In this document: one piece after another, positions 1 through 8,929 of the stretch
How the letters are laid out: the number at the start of each line of letters is the position of its first letter
Numbering within the stretch: position 1 is the stretch's first letter
Assembly: GCF_016919705.1 (NCBI RefSeq)
Contig: NZ_CP070371.1
Span: 587,501-651,500 of the forward strand
Reading direction: 5' to 3'
DNA: 64,000 nucleotides
From: Paracoccus methylovorus
GTDB taxonomy: Bacteria; Pseudomonadota; Alphaproteobacteria; Rhodobacterales; Rhodobacteraceae
Notes under the pieces: generated by a model
What the model was told of the DNA's origin: nothing
Seen by the model: the letters and a program-made list of their open reading frames with translations, nothing else
The model's database searches: none
Translations under genes and position numbers: made by a program

Positions 1-483
1 CCCCTGCATCTGTCTGGCGAGTTGTTCAAGGCCATGGCAGGGATTGAGTTGACCCATATCCCCTACAAGGGTTCGGGCCCGGCGCTGACCGATGTGCTGG
101 GCAATCAGGTGCCGATCATCTTTGACAACCTGCCCTCCGCTTCGGGCCATATCGCCAGCGGCAAGCTGCGCGCGCTTGGCGTGACCACGGCGGAACGCGC
201 CGCCAGCTTCCCCGACATTCCCGCCATCGCCGAGACGCTGCCGGGCTATGAGACCTACACCTGGAACGCGCTATTTGCCCCGACCGGCACGCCCCCCGAG
301 GTGATCGAGGCGCTGAACAAGGCCGCGCTGGTCGCCATGGCCGATCCGGGCGTTGCCGAGCGGATGAAGGAATTTTCGGCCACCATCGTCGCCTCTTCGC
401 CCGAGGAATTGGCCGAGCACGTCAAGGCCGAGATGGCGAAATGGGAACCGGTGGTCCGCGACGCCAACGTAAGTCTGGACTGA
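1..483 (+). CDS. Tripartite tricarboxylate transporter substrate-binding protein (Bug/TctC family), 3' part
   Basis: The reading frame is open at the window edge, so only the last 160 residues are seen. They carry the typical C-terminal lobe of the Bug (TctC) family of periplasmic binding proteins: a THIPYKGSGPAL segment, then VPIIFDNLPSA, GKLRALGVTTAER and a PGYETYTWNALFAPTGTP stretch that forms part of the ligand cleft. Such proteins deliver organic acids (citrate and other carboxylates) to a TctAB-type membrane pair. The tctA/tctB genes, if present, would lie outside the window. The gene ends just before a strong terminator and is convergent with the regulator that follows. Family assignment is firm; the ligand cannot be read from the sequence. 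Confidence 0.9.
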   Translation, partial: PLHLSGELFKAMAGIELTHIPYKGSGPALTDVLGNQVPIIFDNLPSASGHIASGKLRALGVTTAERAASFPDIPAIAETLPGYETYTWNALFAPTGTPPEVIEALNKAALVAMADPGVAERMKEFSATIVASSPEELAEHVKAEMAKWEPVVRDANVSLD

Positions 484-504
484 CCCCGGACCAGAACATC
501 ATCG

Positions 505-530
505 AAAGGCCGGGCGCAGTCCCGGCCTTT
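505..530. terminator. Rho-independent terminator, probably bidirectional
   Basis: A perfect 10-bp stem (AAAGGCCGGG / CCCGGCCTTT) closes a CGCAGT loop. The flanking A and T runs let it work on both strands, between the convergent binding-protein gene and the FadR-type regulator. Confidence 0.85.
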
Positions 531-564
531 TGGTTTGGGATGGTTCGGTGTGAATGCGGCTTGC

Positions 565-1380
565 TTATGCCTGCCGGCCGGTGACGCGCAGGCCGGCACC
601 GCCACCGTTCAGCCGGCGCAGCGACAGGTCCAGCCGCGCCTCGGCATCGCGGATCTCGCGGCTGGCCTGACGCAGATAACGGATGTGTTCGTCTGCTGCC
701 CGCCGCGCCGCTTCGGCGTCGCGCAGCAGGATCGCCTCGGCGATGGCGCGGTGTTGCCGGCGCAGCAGGTCGCGGATGGCGGGCACGACGAACAGCCGGC
801 TGCGGTTCTGGATCACGTCCGAACGCAGCACCCCCGCCAGCGCCTGCATGATTTGTAGCAACGTCAGGTTGTGGCTGGATTCATAGATCAGCAGGTGAAG
901 TTCGGCGTCCGCCTCGGCCTCTTCGTCCGTGTTCGCTTCGGCATGGGCGCGGTCCATGCGGTCAAGGCAATCCCGGATACGGGCCAGTTCGACCTCGGTG
1001 GCGCGTTGCGAGGCCAGCGCCGCGGCCGAACTTTCGACGATGCCGCGGAATTCCAGATAATCGTCGTCCGCCTCGGCATGGCGGGCCAGCATGGCGATCA
1101 GCGGATCGGTGATCGCGGCCTTGCCCAACTGTGCAACCCGGTTGCCGCGTCCACCGGCACTGGTCAGCAAGCCGCGCTCTTCCAGGATTTTCAGCCCATC
1201 GCGCAGGGTCGAACGGGATACGTTGAGGCGCTCGGCCAGTTCACGCTCGGGCAAGAGCCGCTCATCGGGACGCAGGGAGCCCTCCAGGATCAGCGATTCC
1301 AGATGCTGGGCCACGGCCTCGGCGGCGCGTTCGGATTTTACGGACGGGTTCGTCATGGCGCTCATGCGGTTGTCGGGCAT
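565..1380 (-). CDS. glcC: FadR/GntR-family regulator, likely GlcC (glycolate operon)
   Basis: This 271-residue protein has a GntR winged helix at about residues 18-85 (PERELAERLNVSRSTLRDGL is the recognition region) followed by an all-helical FCD ligand-binding domain with conserved Arg, Asp and His residues. It is divergent from glcDEF with about 146 bp between starts, the standard place for GlcC/LldR-type regulators, so control of glycolate oxidation is the most economical role. GlcC of Escherichia coli responds to glycolate; the ligand here is inferred from context. The start is uncertain: in-frame ATG codons also occur at residues 6 and 9 and none has a good ribosome binding site. Confidence 0.8.
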   Translation of the reverse strand: MPDNRMSAMTNPSVKSERAAEAVAQHLESLILEGSLRPDERLLPERELAERLNVSRSTLRDGLKILEERGLLTSAGGRGNRVAQLGKAAITDPLIAMLARHAEADDDYLEFRGIVESSAAALASQRATEVELARIRDCLDRMDRAHAEANTDEEAEADAELHLLIYESSHNLTLLQIMQALAGVLRSDVIQNRSRLFVVPAIRDLLRRQHRAIAEAILLRDAEAARRAADEHIRYLRQASREIRDAEARLDLSLRRLNGGGAGLRVTGRQA

Positions 1381-1412
1381 ATCTGGACCGATGTAAGCAC
1401 AAAGCCGGTACG

Positions 1413-1461
1413 TTGGTCCAGAAAAATACCGATTGACGTTTATGGTCTAAAAATTATACCA
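1413..1461. promoter_or_regulatory. glcC/glcD intergenic operator and promoter
   Basis: A palindrome with arms TGGTCTAA and TTATACCA and an AAA centre (1443-1461; 7 of 8 arm positions match) overlaps a possible -10 (TATACC, 1455-1460) that sits 16 bp after TTGACG (1433-1438). A weaker related element, TTGGT ... ACCGA, lies at 1413-1432. Palindromes with TGGT/ACCA ends are typical of FCD-type GntR regulators, so this is the likely GlcC site; overlap with the -10 would suit repression of glcD. Inference from sequence only. Confidence 0.5.
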
Positions 1462-1526
1462 AAATTGCACAGGGTGGATTCATGCTATCCTGCCAAAGAT
1501 TCGAAGCTTGACTGAGGGAGGAGAGC

Positions 1527-2981
1527 TTGTCCGGTATCGCCATGCCAACGCCCGATGCGGGTATCCTGTCGCGTGCGCCGGCGATCATCGCCGCATTGCG
1601 CGCGGCTCTGCCCCAGGATGCCGTCATCTGGGACCCCGAGGAAACGCGCGCCTATGAATGCGACGCGCTGACCACCTATCGCTGCCCGCCGCTTGCCGTG
1701 GTGTTGCCACGAACCACCGAAGAGGTCGCGACCGCCATGCGCATCTGCCACGAGATGCGGGTGCCGGTGGTGCCGCGCGGGGCGGGAACCTCGCTTGCCG
1801 GCGGCGCGCTGCCTACGGCCGATTGCGTCATCATCGGCACCATGCGCCTGCGCGAGATGCTGGAGATCGACACCGCGAACCGCTTTGTCCGCGTGCAGAC
1901 CGGCGTGACCAATCTGTCGGTCAGCGGCGAGCTGGAATCGCATGGCTTCTTCTATGCGCCCGACCCGTCGTCGCAACTGGCCTGCACCATTGCGGGCAAT
2001 ATCGCCATGAACTCGGGCGGCGCGCATTGCCTGAAATATGGCGTCACCACCAACAACCTGCTGGGCGCCACCGTGGTGCTGACCACGGGCGAGGTGGTCG
2101 AACTGGGCGGCGCAGAGATGGGCCCGATGGGTCTGGATCTGATGGGGTTGCTTTGCGGCTCTGAAGGGCAGCTTGGCATCGTGACCGAGGCTGTGCTGCG
2201 GATCCTGCCGCGTCCCGAGGGCGCGCGCCCGGTGCTGATCGGCTTTGACGGTGCCGAGGTGGCGGGGGAATGCGTGGCGCGCATCATCCGCTCAGGCGTG
2301 CTGCCGGTCGCCATCGAATATATGGACGATGTGTGCCTGCGCGCGGTCGAGGCATTCGCCCATGCCGGTTATCCCGATTGCGCCGCGGTGCTGATCGTCG
2401 AGGTCGAGGGTTCGCCCGAGGAAATCGACCTTCAGATCGCCCGCATCCGCGAGATCGCCGACGCGCTGAACCCGGTCGAATTCCGTGAAAGCCGCAATGC
2501 CGACGAGGCCATGGCGATCTGGAAGGGCCGCAAATCTGCCTTTGGCGCCATGGGCCGGCTGGGCGACTACATCTGTCTGGACGGAACGGTTCCTGTGGGC
2601 CAGCTTCCTTATACGCTGAAAATGATCGGAGAGCTTTCGCGCCAGCACGGGCTGGAGGTGGCGAACGTCTTTCATGCCGGCGACGGCAACATGCATCCGC
2701 TGATTCTGTTCAATGCCAACAAGCCCGGCGATCTGGAAAAGGCCGAGGCTTTCGGCAACGACATCCTGCGGCTTTGCGTCGATGTCGGCGGCTGCCTGAC
2801 CGGCGAGCATGGTGTGGGTATCGAAAAGCGCGACCTGATGACCAAGCAATATGACGGCCCCGATCTGGATATCCAGATGGCGGTCAAGGACGTTTTCGAC
2901 CCGCGCTGGCTGCTGAATCCGGCCAAGGTCTTTCCGCTGGAGGTCAGCCAGCCCTGGCGCGAGGAGGCCGCAACCCGATGA
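1527..2981 (+). CDS. glcD: Glycolate oxidase, FAD-linked subunit GlcD
   Basis: GlcD oxidises glycolate to glyoxylate with FAD and passes electrons through GlcE and GlcF to the respiratory chain. The 484 residues match the family length. The FAD_binding_4 (PCMH-type) motifs PRGAGTSLAGGALP and MNSGGAHCLKYGVTTNNLLG are present, as are the C-terminal NVFHAGDGNMHPL and GCLTGEHGVGIEKRD segments shared with D-lactate dehydrogenases. The start is probably TTG: an AGGGAGGAGAG ribosome binding site ends one base before it, while the first in-frame ATG lies 15 bases further and is too far. It is the first gene of glcDEF and overlaps glcE by an ATGA. Confidence 0.95.
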   Translation: MSGIAMPTPDAGILSRAPAIIAALRAALPQDAVIWDPEETRAYECDALTTYRCPPLAVVLPRTTEEVATAMRICHEMRVPVVPRGAGTSLAGGALPTADCVIIGTMRLREMLEIDTANRFVRVQTGVTNLSVSGELESHGFFYAPDPSSQLACTIAGNIAMNSGGAHCLKYGVTTNNLLGATVVLTTGEVVELGGAEMGPMGLDLMGLLCGSEGQLGIVTEAVLRILPRPEGARPVLIGFDGAEVAGECVARIIRSGVLPVAIEYMDDVCLRAVEAFAHAGYPDCAAVLIVEVEGSPEEIDLQIARIREIADALNPVEFRESRNADEAMAIWKGRKSAFGAMGRLGDYICLDGTVPVGQLPYTLKMIGELSRQHGLEVANVFHAGDGNMHPLILFNANKPGDLEKAEAFGNDILRLCVDVGGCLTGEHGVGIEKRDLMTKQYDGPDLDIQMAVKDVFDPRWLLNPAKVFPLEVSQPWREEAATR

Positions 2982-4111
2982 TCGCCGATATTCCCAGCCG
3001 TGCGGGCCTTGCCCCCGCCAGCGAGGCCGAGCTTGGCGCCCTGATCGCCGACCGTCGCTCCTCTGGCCAGCCTCTGCGAATTGCCGGCGGCGGCACCCGG
3101 ACCCAGACCGACCATGTGCCGGGCGAGGCGCTTTCCACCGCCGCGCTGTCGGGCGTCGTCACCTACGAGCCGGGCGAGATGACGCTGATCGCCCGCCCCG
3201 GCACCCCCCTTGACGAGATCGAGACGATGCTGGCGGCCGAGGGTCAGGCATTTGCTTTCGAGCCGGCGGACATGCGCGGCGTGTTGGGACGCAACGGTGC
3301 GCCGACCATCGGCGGCATGGTCGCGGCTAATGCCAGCGGCCCACGCCGGCTTCTGGCCGGGGCCTGCCGCGACCATCTGCTGGGCGTGCGCTTCGTGGAC
3401 GGGCAGGGTCGGGTGCTGAAGAACGGCGGCCGGGTGATGAAGAACGTGACCGGTCTTGATCTTGGCAAGCTGATCTGCGGCGCACATGGCACGCTGGGCG
3501 TGCTGACCGAGGTGGCGCTGAAGACCCTGCCGTATCTGCCCGACCGCTGTACGCTGGGCTTTCACGGCGTGACGGCCCATGAGGCGGTCGCCATATTCTC
3601 TGCCGCCTTGGCCACACCTTTTGAGGTCTCGGGCGCGGTCTTCCGCGACGGCACGGCTTGGCTGCGGGTGGAAGGGCTGGGACCGCAGCTTGGCTATCGC
3701 CGCGACCGTCTGCTTGGGTTGATCCAGACCCGGGAAGCCGAAGTTCTGGATGCCACCGCGACCGTGACGCTGTGGCGGGAGTTGCGGGATCTGGCGCATT
3801 TCGCCGGTTCTGATGCACCGCTGTGGCGGATACTGGTCAAGCCCAGCGAAGCGCCGGCCGTGGCGGGCGCGCTTGCCGCGCTTGGTGGGGTATTCTCGCT
3901 TGATTGGGGCGGCGGGCTGATCTGGTATTGCGGCCCCGGCACCGCACAGGAAGTTCGCGGGATTACGCGCCATGCCACGCTGGTCCGGCGCGGTGGCCTG
4001 ACCGGGCCGGCTTTCCCCCCCGAGGCGTCCGCCGTCGCCCGGCTCTCAGCCGGATTGCGGCAGGTCTTCGACCCTGCGGGTATCCTTAACTCCGGCCTGA
4101 TGGATCAGTGA
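2978..4111 (+). CDS. glcE: Glycolate oxidase, FAD-binding subunit GlcE
   Basis: This 377-residue protein is the second flavoprotein-like subunit of glycolate oxidase. It carries the same FAD_binding_4 fold as GlcD in a shorter form: the segment with GRNGAPTIGGMVAANASGP, then LLGVRFVDGQGRVLKNGG and NVTGLDLGKLICGAHGTLG. Subunit size and order (D, E, F) match the E. coli operon. The start overlaps the glcD stop (ATGA), which points to translational coupling. It is separated from glcF by one base. Confidence 0.95.
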   Translation: MIADIPSRAGLAPASEAELGALIADRRSSGQPLRIAGGGTRTQTDHVPGEALSTAALSGVVTYEPGEMTLIARPGTPLDEIETMLAAEGQAFAFEPADMRGVLGRNGAPTIGGMVAANASGPRRLLAGACRDHLLGVRFVDGQGRVLKNGGRVMKNVTGLDLGKLICGAHGTLGVLTEVALKTLPYLPDRCTLGFHGVTAHEAVAIFSAALATPFEVSGAVFRDGTAWLRVEGLGPQLGYRRDRLLGLIQTREAEVLDATATVTLWRELRDLAHFAGSDAPLWRILVKPSEAPAVAGALAALGGVFSLDWGGGLIWYCGPGTAQEVRGITRHATLVRRGGLTGPAFPPEASAVARLSAGLRQVFDPAGILNSGLMDQ

Positions 4112-4112
4112 C

Positions 4113-5408
4113 ATGCAGACCAATTTCACTGCCGAACAACTGGCCAACCCCGGCACAGCCCGCGCCAACGAGATTCTGCGCAGCTGCGTGCATTGCGGTT
4201 TCTGCACCGCGACCTGCCCAACCTACAAGGTGCTGGGCGATGAGCTGGATAGCCCGCGCGGCCGCATCTATCTGATCAAGGACATGCTGGAAAACGGCAA
4301 GGTTCCCGATGCCAAGACCGTCGGGCATATCGACCGTTGCCTGTCCTGCCTCAGTTGCATGACGACCTGTCCTTCGGGGGTGCATTACATGCATCTGGTC
4401 GATCATGCGCGCGAATATATCGAAAAGAACTATCGCCGTCCGCTGGGTGAACGTGCGCTGCGCTGGCTGCTGGCGCGGATTTTGCCTTATCCGGGGCGTT
4501 TCCGGCTGGCGCTTCTTGGGGCAAAGATGGCGCGGCCATTCCGCCGGTTCGTGCCGGATGCCCGGTTGCGCGCCATGTTGGACATGGCCCCGCGCGACAT
4601 CCCGCCGCCCAGCCTTAACGACAAGCCCCAGGTCTTTGCCGCGCAGGGTCCGCGCCGCAAACGAGTTGCGCTGCTGATCGGCTGCGCGCAAAGGGCGCTG
4701 AATACCGATATCAACGACGCAACAATTCGGCTGCTGCGCCGGCATGGCTGCGAAGTGGTGATCCCCAAGGGCCTTGGCTGCTGCGGGGCGCTGACCCATC
4801 ACATGGGCAAGACCGGCGAAAGCCATGCACAGGCCGCCGCCAATATCCGCGCGCTTGCGGCCGAGATCGCGGGTGAGGGGCTGGACGGTGTGGTCATCAA
4901 CACCTCGGGCTGCGGCACGACGGTCAAGGATTACGGCCATATGTTCGCCGGCGACCCGCTGGAGGCGGATGCGGCGCGGGTGGCGGCCCTGGCAAAGGAC
5001 ATTACCGAGGTCATGGTCGATCTGGGTCTGGACGACGCTGCCCATGCTCCGCCGCTGCGGGTCGGCTATCACGCCGCCTGTTCGCTGCAACATGGCCAGC
5101 AGATCCGCAGTGCGCCCAAGGACCTTCTGGCTCGTGCCGGCTTTACCGTGCTGGAGCCGAAGGACAGCCATATCTGCTGCGGTTCGGCCGGAACCTATAA
5201 CCTGATGCAGCCCGAGATTTCGGGTGAACTCAAGCGTCGCAAGGTCGAGACGCTGGAGGCGCTGACGCCCCAGGTGATCAGCGCCGGCAATATCGGTTGC
5301 ATGATGCAGATCGGATCGGGCACCGGGGTGCCGGTGGTCCACACCGCCGAACTGCTGGACTGGGCCACGGGTGGACCAAAGCCCAGGGCACTGGCGGATG
5401 TGGCCTAG
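4113..5408 (+). CDS. glcF: Glycolate oxidase, iron-sulfur subunit GlcF
   Basis: GlcF takes electrons from the flavin subunits to the membrane quinone pool. Two ferredoxin-like 4Fe-4S motifs are visible: Cys25-x2-Cys28-x2-Cys31-x3-Cys35-Pro and Cys76-x2-Cys79-x2-Cys82-x3-Cys86-Pro. Two CCG domains follow, each with its Cys-Cys-Gly core (GCCGALTHHMGKTGE and ICCGSAGTYNLMQPE), as in heterodisulfide-reductase-type subunits. Length is 431 residues, near the usual 400-410. It is the last gene of glcDEF; the glcG gene that follows in E. coli is absent here, though a GlcG/HbpS homologue sits at 39.1 kb. Confidence 0.95.
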   Translation: MQTNFTAEQLANPGTARANEILRSCVHCGFCTATCPTYKVLGDELDSPRGRIYLIKDMLENGKVPDAKTVGHIDRCLSCLSCMTTCPSGVHYMHLVDHAREYIEKNYRRPLGERALRWLLARILPYPGRFRLALLGAKMARPFRRFVPDARLRAMLDMAPRDIPPPSLNDKPQVFAAQGPRRKRVALLIGCAQRALNTDINDATIRLLRRHGCEVVIPKGLGCCGALTHHMGKTGESHAQAAANIRALAAEIAGEGLDGVVINTSGCGTTVKDYGHMFAGDPLEADAARVAALAKDITEVMVDLGLDDAAHAPPLRVGYHAACSLQHGQQIRSAPKDLLARAGFTVLEPKDSHICCGSAGTYNLMQPEISGELKRRKVETLEALTPQVISAGNIGCMMQIGSGTGVPVVHTAELLDWATGGPKPRALADVA

Positions 5409-5522
5409 GCTACGTCTGCAGGCCGGGCGGCCCTTGCCGTTTCTGTTCCGTCCAGGCCGATGATCGTGGGTTGACCGCGCCTGCGGTCTGCCGGCTCGAC
5501 ATGCTTGGCCAAGACCTGAAAT

Positions 5523-5559
5523 AATAGGGCGGCGACCGCATCCTGGTCGCCGCCCTATT
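5523..5559. terminator. Terminator between glcF and cysNC
   Basis: A 15-bp perfect stem (AATAGGGCGGCGACC and its complement) with a 7-base loop lies between convergent genes. Short A and T tracts flank it, so it can serve both strands. The remaining ~110 bp after glcF shows nothing recognisable. Confidence 0.8.
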
Positions 5560-5616
5560 TGCATTCCTTGCCCGGTGGGCGATGGCCATCCCCGCGTTGC
5601 GGGAACGGCCGGTCCG

Positions 5617-7539
5617 TCAGCTCATCTCGCGCAGCACATATTGTACGATGCGTTCGGCGGCATCCTCGGGCGTCAGCTCTACCGTGTTCACCGTCAGTTC
5701 GGCATTCTGCGGCTGCTCATAGGGGCTGTCGATGCCGGTGAAGTTCTTGAGCTGGCCCGCGCGCGCCTTTTTATAAAGGCCCTTGACGTCGCGCTCTTCG
5801 GCCACTTGCAGCGGCGTATCGACAAAGACCTCGACGAACTCGCCCGGCGCCATCAGGTCGCGCACCATCTGTCGTTCCGAACGAAAGGGCGAGATGAACG
5901 CGGTCAGGACGATCATCCCCGCATCGGTCATCAGCCGGGCGACCTCGCCCACGCGGCGGATGTTTTCCACCCGGTCGGCATCGGTAAAGCCCAGATCGCG
6001 GTTCAGCCCGTGGCGGATGTTATCGCCGTCCAGCAAGAAGGTGTGCTTGCCAAGGGCATGCAGCTTTTTCTCGACGATATTGGCGATGGTCGACTTGCCC
6101 GAGCCGGACAGGCCGGTGAACCACACCACCGCCGGCTTCTGGTTCTTCAGTGCGGCATGGGCCTCGCGGTTCACGTCCAGCGCCTGCCAGTGGATGTTCT
6201 GCGACCGGCGCAGGGCGAAATGGATCATGCCTGCCGCCACCGTGGCGTTGGTCATGCGGTCGATCAGGATAAATCCGCCAAGGTCGGGGTTCTGGTCGTA
6301 AGCCTCGAACGGAATCGGCCGGTCGGTCGAGATGTTGACCACCCCGATGGCATTCAGCCCCAGCGTCTTGCTGGCCAGATGCTCCAGCGTGTTGACGTTG
6401 ACCTCGTATTTCGGCTCGGTGACGGTCGCGGTGACTGTCTGGGTGCCGATTTTCAGCAGATAGGGGCGGCCCGGCAGCATCTCTTGCTCGGCCATCCAGA
6501 CCAGCGTCGCCTCGAACTGGTCGGCGACCTCGCAGGGCTCGTCGGCCTTGACGATCATGTCGCCGCGCGAGCAGTCGATCTCGTCGGCAAAGGTCAGGGT
6601 GACGGACTGGCCGGCCATGGCCAGATCCAGATCGCCGTTATAGGTGACGATGGACTTGACCGTCGTGGTCTTGCCCGAGGGCAGCACCCGGATCGCATCG
6701 CCCGGCCGGACCGTGCCGGCGCCGATCTGGCCGGCAAAGCCGCGGAAATCCAGATTCGGCCGGTTCACCCACTGCACCGCCATGCGGAACGGTTGCTCCA
6801 GCATCTGCGTGTCGCTGACCGGCGCTTCCTCCAGATGGCCCAGCAGCGTCGGACCCTGATACCAGGGCATATTTGGGCTTTGCTCGACGATATTGTCGCC
6901 CTTGAGCCCCGAGATCGGGATCGGCAGGAAGCTGTCCATGCCGATTTGTTTGGCGAAATGCGAATAATCCGCGACGATGTCATAGAATCGCTCGGCCGAG
7001 TAATCGACCAGGTCCATCTTGTTTACCGCCAGCACCACGTTGCGGATGCCCAGCAGGTTCACCAGATAGCTGTGCCGGCGGGTCTGGGTCAGCACGCCCT
7101 GCCGCGCATCGATCAGGATCACCGCCAGGTCGGCGGTCGAGGCGCCGGTGACCATGTTGCGGGTGTATTGTTCATGGCCGGGCGTATCGGCGACGATGAA
7201 CTTGCGCTTGTCGGTGGCGAAAAAGCGATAGGCGACGTCGATGGTGATGCCCTGTTCGCGCTCGGCGGCAAGGCCATCGACCAGCAGGGCAAAGTCGATC
7301 TCACCGCCTTGGGTGCCCACGATCTTCGAGTCGCTTTCAAGACTTGCAAGCTGATCCTCGAAGATCATCTTGCTGTCATACAGCAGCCGGCCGATCAGCG
7401 TCGATTTGCCGTCATCGACCGAGCCGCAGGTGATAAAGCGCAGCATGGTCTTGTGTTGATGCTTCAGCAGATAGGCGTCAATATCCTCGGCAATCAGCGC
7501 CTCGGTGACATAAACGGGGTCTTTGACCGCGGTCGTCAT
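5617..7539 (-). CDS. cysNC: Sulfate adenylyltransferase large subunit fused to APS kinase (CysNC)
   Basis: The 640-residue protein joins two steps of sulfate activation. Residues about 30-450 form CysN, a translation-factor-type GTPase that drives APS synthesis by CysD: the P-loop GSVDDGKST (39-47), [12 protein letters not shown] and two beta-barrel domains are seen. The last ~190 residues are APS kinase (CysC), with P-loop [24 protein letters not shown] and ISPFRSER, giving PAPS. The cysNC fusion is common in alphaproteobacteria, where it feeds sulfation or assimilation. It starts one base after the cysD stop, so the two are cotranscribed. Confidence 0.95.
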   Translation of the reverse strand: MTTAVKDPVYVTEALIAEDIDAYLLKHQHKTMLRFITCGSVDDGKSTLIGRLLYDSKMIFEDQLASLESDSKIVGTQGGEIDFALLVDGLAAEREQGITIDVAYRFFATDKRKFIVADTPGHEQYTRNMVTGASTADLAVILIDARQGVLTQTRRHSYLVNLLGIRNVVLAVNKMDLVDYSAERFYDIVADYSHFAKQIGMDSFLPIPISGLKGDNIVEQSPNMPWYQGPTLLGHLEEAPVSDTQMLEQPFRMAVQWVNRPNLDFRGFAGQIGAGTVRPGDAIRVLPSGKTTTVKSIVTYNGDLDLAMAGQSVTLTFADEIDCSRGDMIVKADEPCEVADQFEATLVWMAEQEMLPGRPYLLKIGTQTVTATVTEPKYEVNVNTLEHLASKTLGLNAIGVVNISTDRPIPFEAYDQNPDLGGFILIDRMTNATVAAGMIHFALRRSQNIHWQALDVNREAHAALKNQKPAVVWFTGLSGSGKSTIANIVEKKLHALGKHTFLLDGDNIRHGLNRDLGFTDADRVENIRRVGEVARLMTDAGMIVLTAFISPFRSERQMVRDLMAPGEFVEVFVDTPLQVAEERDVKGLYKKARAGQLKNFTGIDSPYEQPQNAELTVNTVELTPEDAAERIVQYVLREMS

Positions 7540-7540
7540 C

Positions 7541-8476
7541 TTAGAAATACCCCTCTTGTTTCTTCTTTTCCATCGAGGCGGACTGGTCGTGGTCGATGGC
7601 GCGCCCCTGCCGTTCCGAGGTGGTGGTCAGCAGCATTTCCTGAATGACTTCCGGCAGGGTCCGGGCATTCGATTCCACCGCGCCGGTCAGCGGATAACAG
7701 CCAAGCGTGCGGAAACGCACCGATTTCATCATTGGCTGCTCTCCGTCGCGCAGGCGGAAACGCTCGTCATCGACCATGATCAGCAGCCCGTCGCGATCGA
7801 CCACCGGGCGCATGTCCGAAAAGTACAGCGGCACGATGTCGATGTTTTCCAGATGGATGTATTGCCAGATGTCGAGTTCGGTCCAGTTCGACAGCGGAAA
7901 GACGCGGATCGATTCGCCCTTGCCCTTGCGCGTGTTGTAAAGCTTCCATAGCTCGGGGCGCTGGTTCTTGGGGTCCCAGCGGTGGTTGGCCGAGCGGAAC
8001 GAGAACACGCGTTCCTTGGCGCGCGACTTTTCCTCGTCTCGGCGCGCGCCGCCGAAGGCCACGTCGAAACCGAATTTGGTCAGCGCCTGTTTCAGGCCGT
8101 CGGTCTTCCACATATCCGTATGCAGGCTGCCGTGATCGAACGGGTTGATGCCCTTTTCCACGGCCTCGGGGTTATGATGAACGATCAGTTCCATCCCTGC
8201 GTCGCGGGCCGCCCGGTCGCGCAACTCATACATGGCGCGGAACTTCCATGTGGTATCCACATGCAGCAGGGGAAAGGGCGGCGGTGCGGGGTAGAACGCC
8301 TTTTTCGCCAGATGCAGCATGCAGGCCGAATCCTTGCCCACGGAATACAGCATCACCGGATTGTCGGCAGCCGCCACGACCTCGCGCATGATCTGGATGC
8401 TTTCGGCCTCGAGCCGCTGAAGGTGGGTCAGCGTGGCCACCTGACCCCCGGGTTCTATGACGGATTGGCTGTTCAT
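7541..8476 (-). CDS. cysD: Sulfate adenylyltransferase small subunit CysD
   Basis: CysD is the catalytic subunit that forms adenosine 5'-phosphosulfate from ATP and sulfate. The 311 residues show the PP-loop-like [13 protein letters not shown] motif, the LHVDTTWKF segment, [20 protein letters not shown], and the C-terminal [13 protein letters not shown] typical of the family. The start chosen gives [12 protein letters not shown], followed by [17 protein letters not shown], which aligns with family N termini; the frame is open 38 codons further up but that part has no family resemblance. First gene of a cysD-cysNC operon, divergent from glpD. Confidence 0.95.
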   Translation of the reverse strand: MNSQSVIEPGGQVATLTHLQRLEAESIQIMREVVAAADNPVMLYSVGKDSACMLHLAKKAFYPAPPPFPLLHVDTTWKFRAMYELRDRAARDAGMELIVHHNPEAVEKGINPFDHGSLHTDMWKTDGLKQALTKFGFDVAFGGARRDEEKSRAKERVFSFRSANHRWDPKNQRPELWKLYNTRKGKGESIRVFPLSNWTELDIWQYIHLENIDIVPLYFSDMRPVVDRDGLLIMVDDERFRLRDGEQPMMKSVRFRTLGCYPLTGAVESNARTLPEVIQEMLLTTTSERQGRAIDHDQSASMEKKKQEGYF

Positions 8477-8509
8477 CTGGATGGCCCTTGTTCTAGGATG
8501 CGCCGTCCT

Positions 8510-8529
8510 TTGCCAGATTTTCTTGGCAA
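8510..8529. promoter_or_regulatory. Inverted repeat upstream of cysD
   Basis: TTGCCA and TGGCAA arms are separated by 8 bp, about 35-55 bp before the cysD start. The position suits an operator or an mRNA hairpin. No regulator can be named from the sequence. Confidence 0.35.
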
Positions 8530-8820
8530 GACCAAGTCCACGACGGGGAAAACGGCGATCTGGCGCTGGTGCTTTCACGTTTTGCTGCATTGCGGCAACG
8601 CTGGGCCGGTCGAAAAGACATATCCTTCCTGTCGAAGCGCCTTTCTACCTGCGGTTGCTGCATCCAAGGCTTTCTGAAATGTTCGTTTCAGTTCGCTTTT
8701 TGTGTTTTGCATGGATATTCCGCCTGATGCGCAACCGGGAACCGCACATATTATCCCGCGAAACACGCTGCACTTGCAGCATTTTGATGCGTATCTTGCT
8801 GCATTGCCGCGCATTCCTAT
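8530..8820. other. AT-richer intergenic stretch between cysD and glpD
   Basis: This stretch is less GC-rich than the surrounding genes. Short frames exist on both strands but lack ribosome binding sites and local codon bias. One minus-strand frame (8575-8711, starting MQNTKSELKRTFQKAL, 45 residues) is the most protein-like but is weak. No RNA gene was recognised. Confidence 0.4.
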
Positions 8821-8887
8821 TCGTTTTTTCATAAAACGATCATAAACGAAACTTTCGCTTGACCGGGATTGCGAAGCCGTTACACAT
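8821..8887 (+). promoter_or_regulatory. Probable glpD promoter with DeoR/GlpR-type operator repeats
   Basis: Three overlapping symmetric elements are visible: TCGTTTT-TTCAT-AAAACGA (8821-8839, perfect 7-bp arms), the tandem pair CATAAAACGAT CATAAACGAAA (8830-8851), and CGAAA-C-TTTCG (8847-8857). A possible -35 TTGACC (8859-8864) and a weak -10 TACACA (8881-8886) follow. TTCG/CGAA half-sites are characteristic of GlpR (DeoR family) operators, so control of the glycerol operon by a GlpR encoded elsewhere is inferred. Confidence 0.5.
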
Positions 8888-8929
8888 TTTGGCTATCAAG
8901 AGTGGCGAACGATGGGGGAGGGATCGGCG

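Noticed and set aside
5575..7647. 690-codon open frame on the plus strand
   Set aside because: It is antisense to cysNC and cysD, whose motifs are intact, and has no family features.
8575..8711. 45-codon minus-strand frame (MQNTKSELKRTFQKAL...) upstream of cysD
   Set aside because: Codon usage differs from neighbours and there is no clear ribosome binding site. It could be a remnant; left as unproven.
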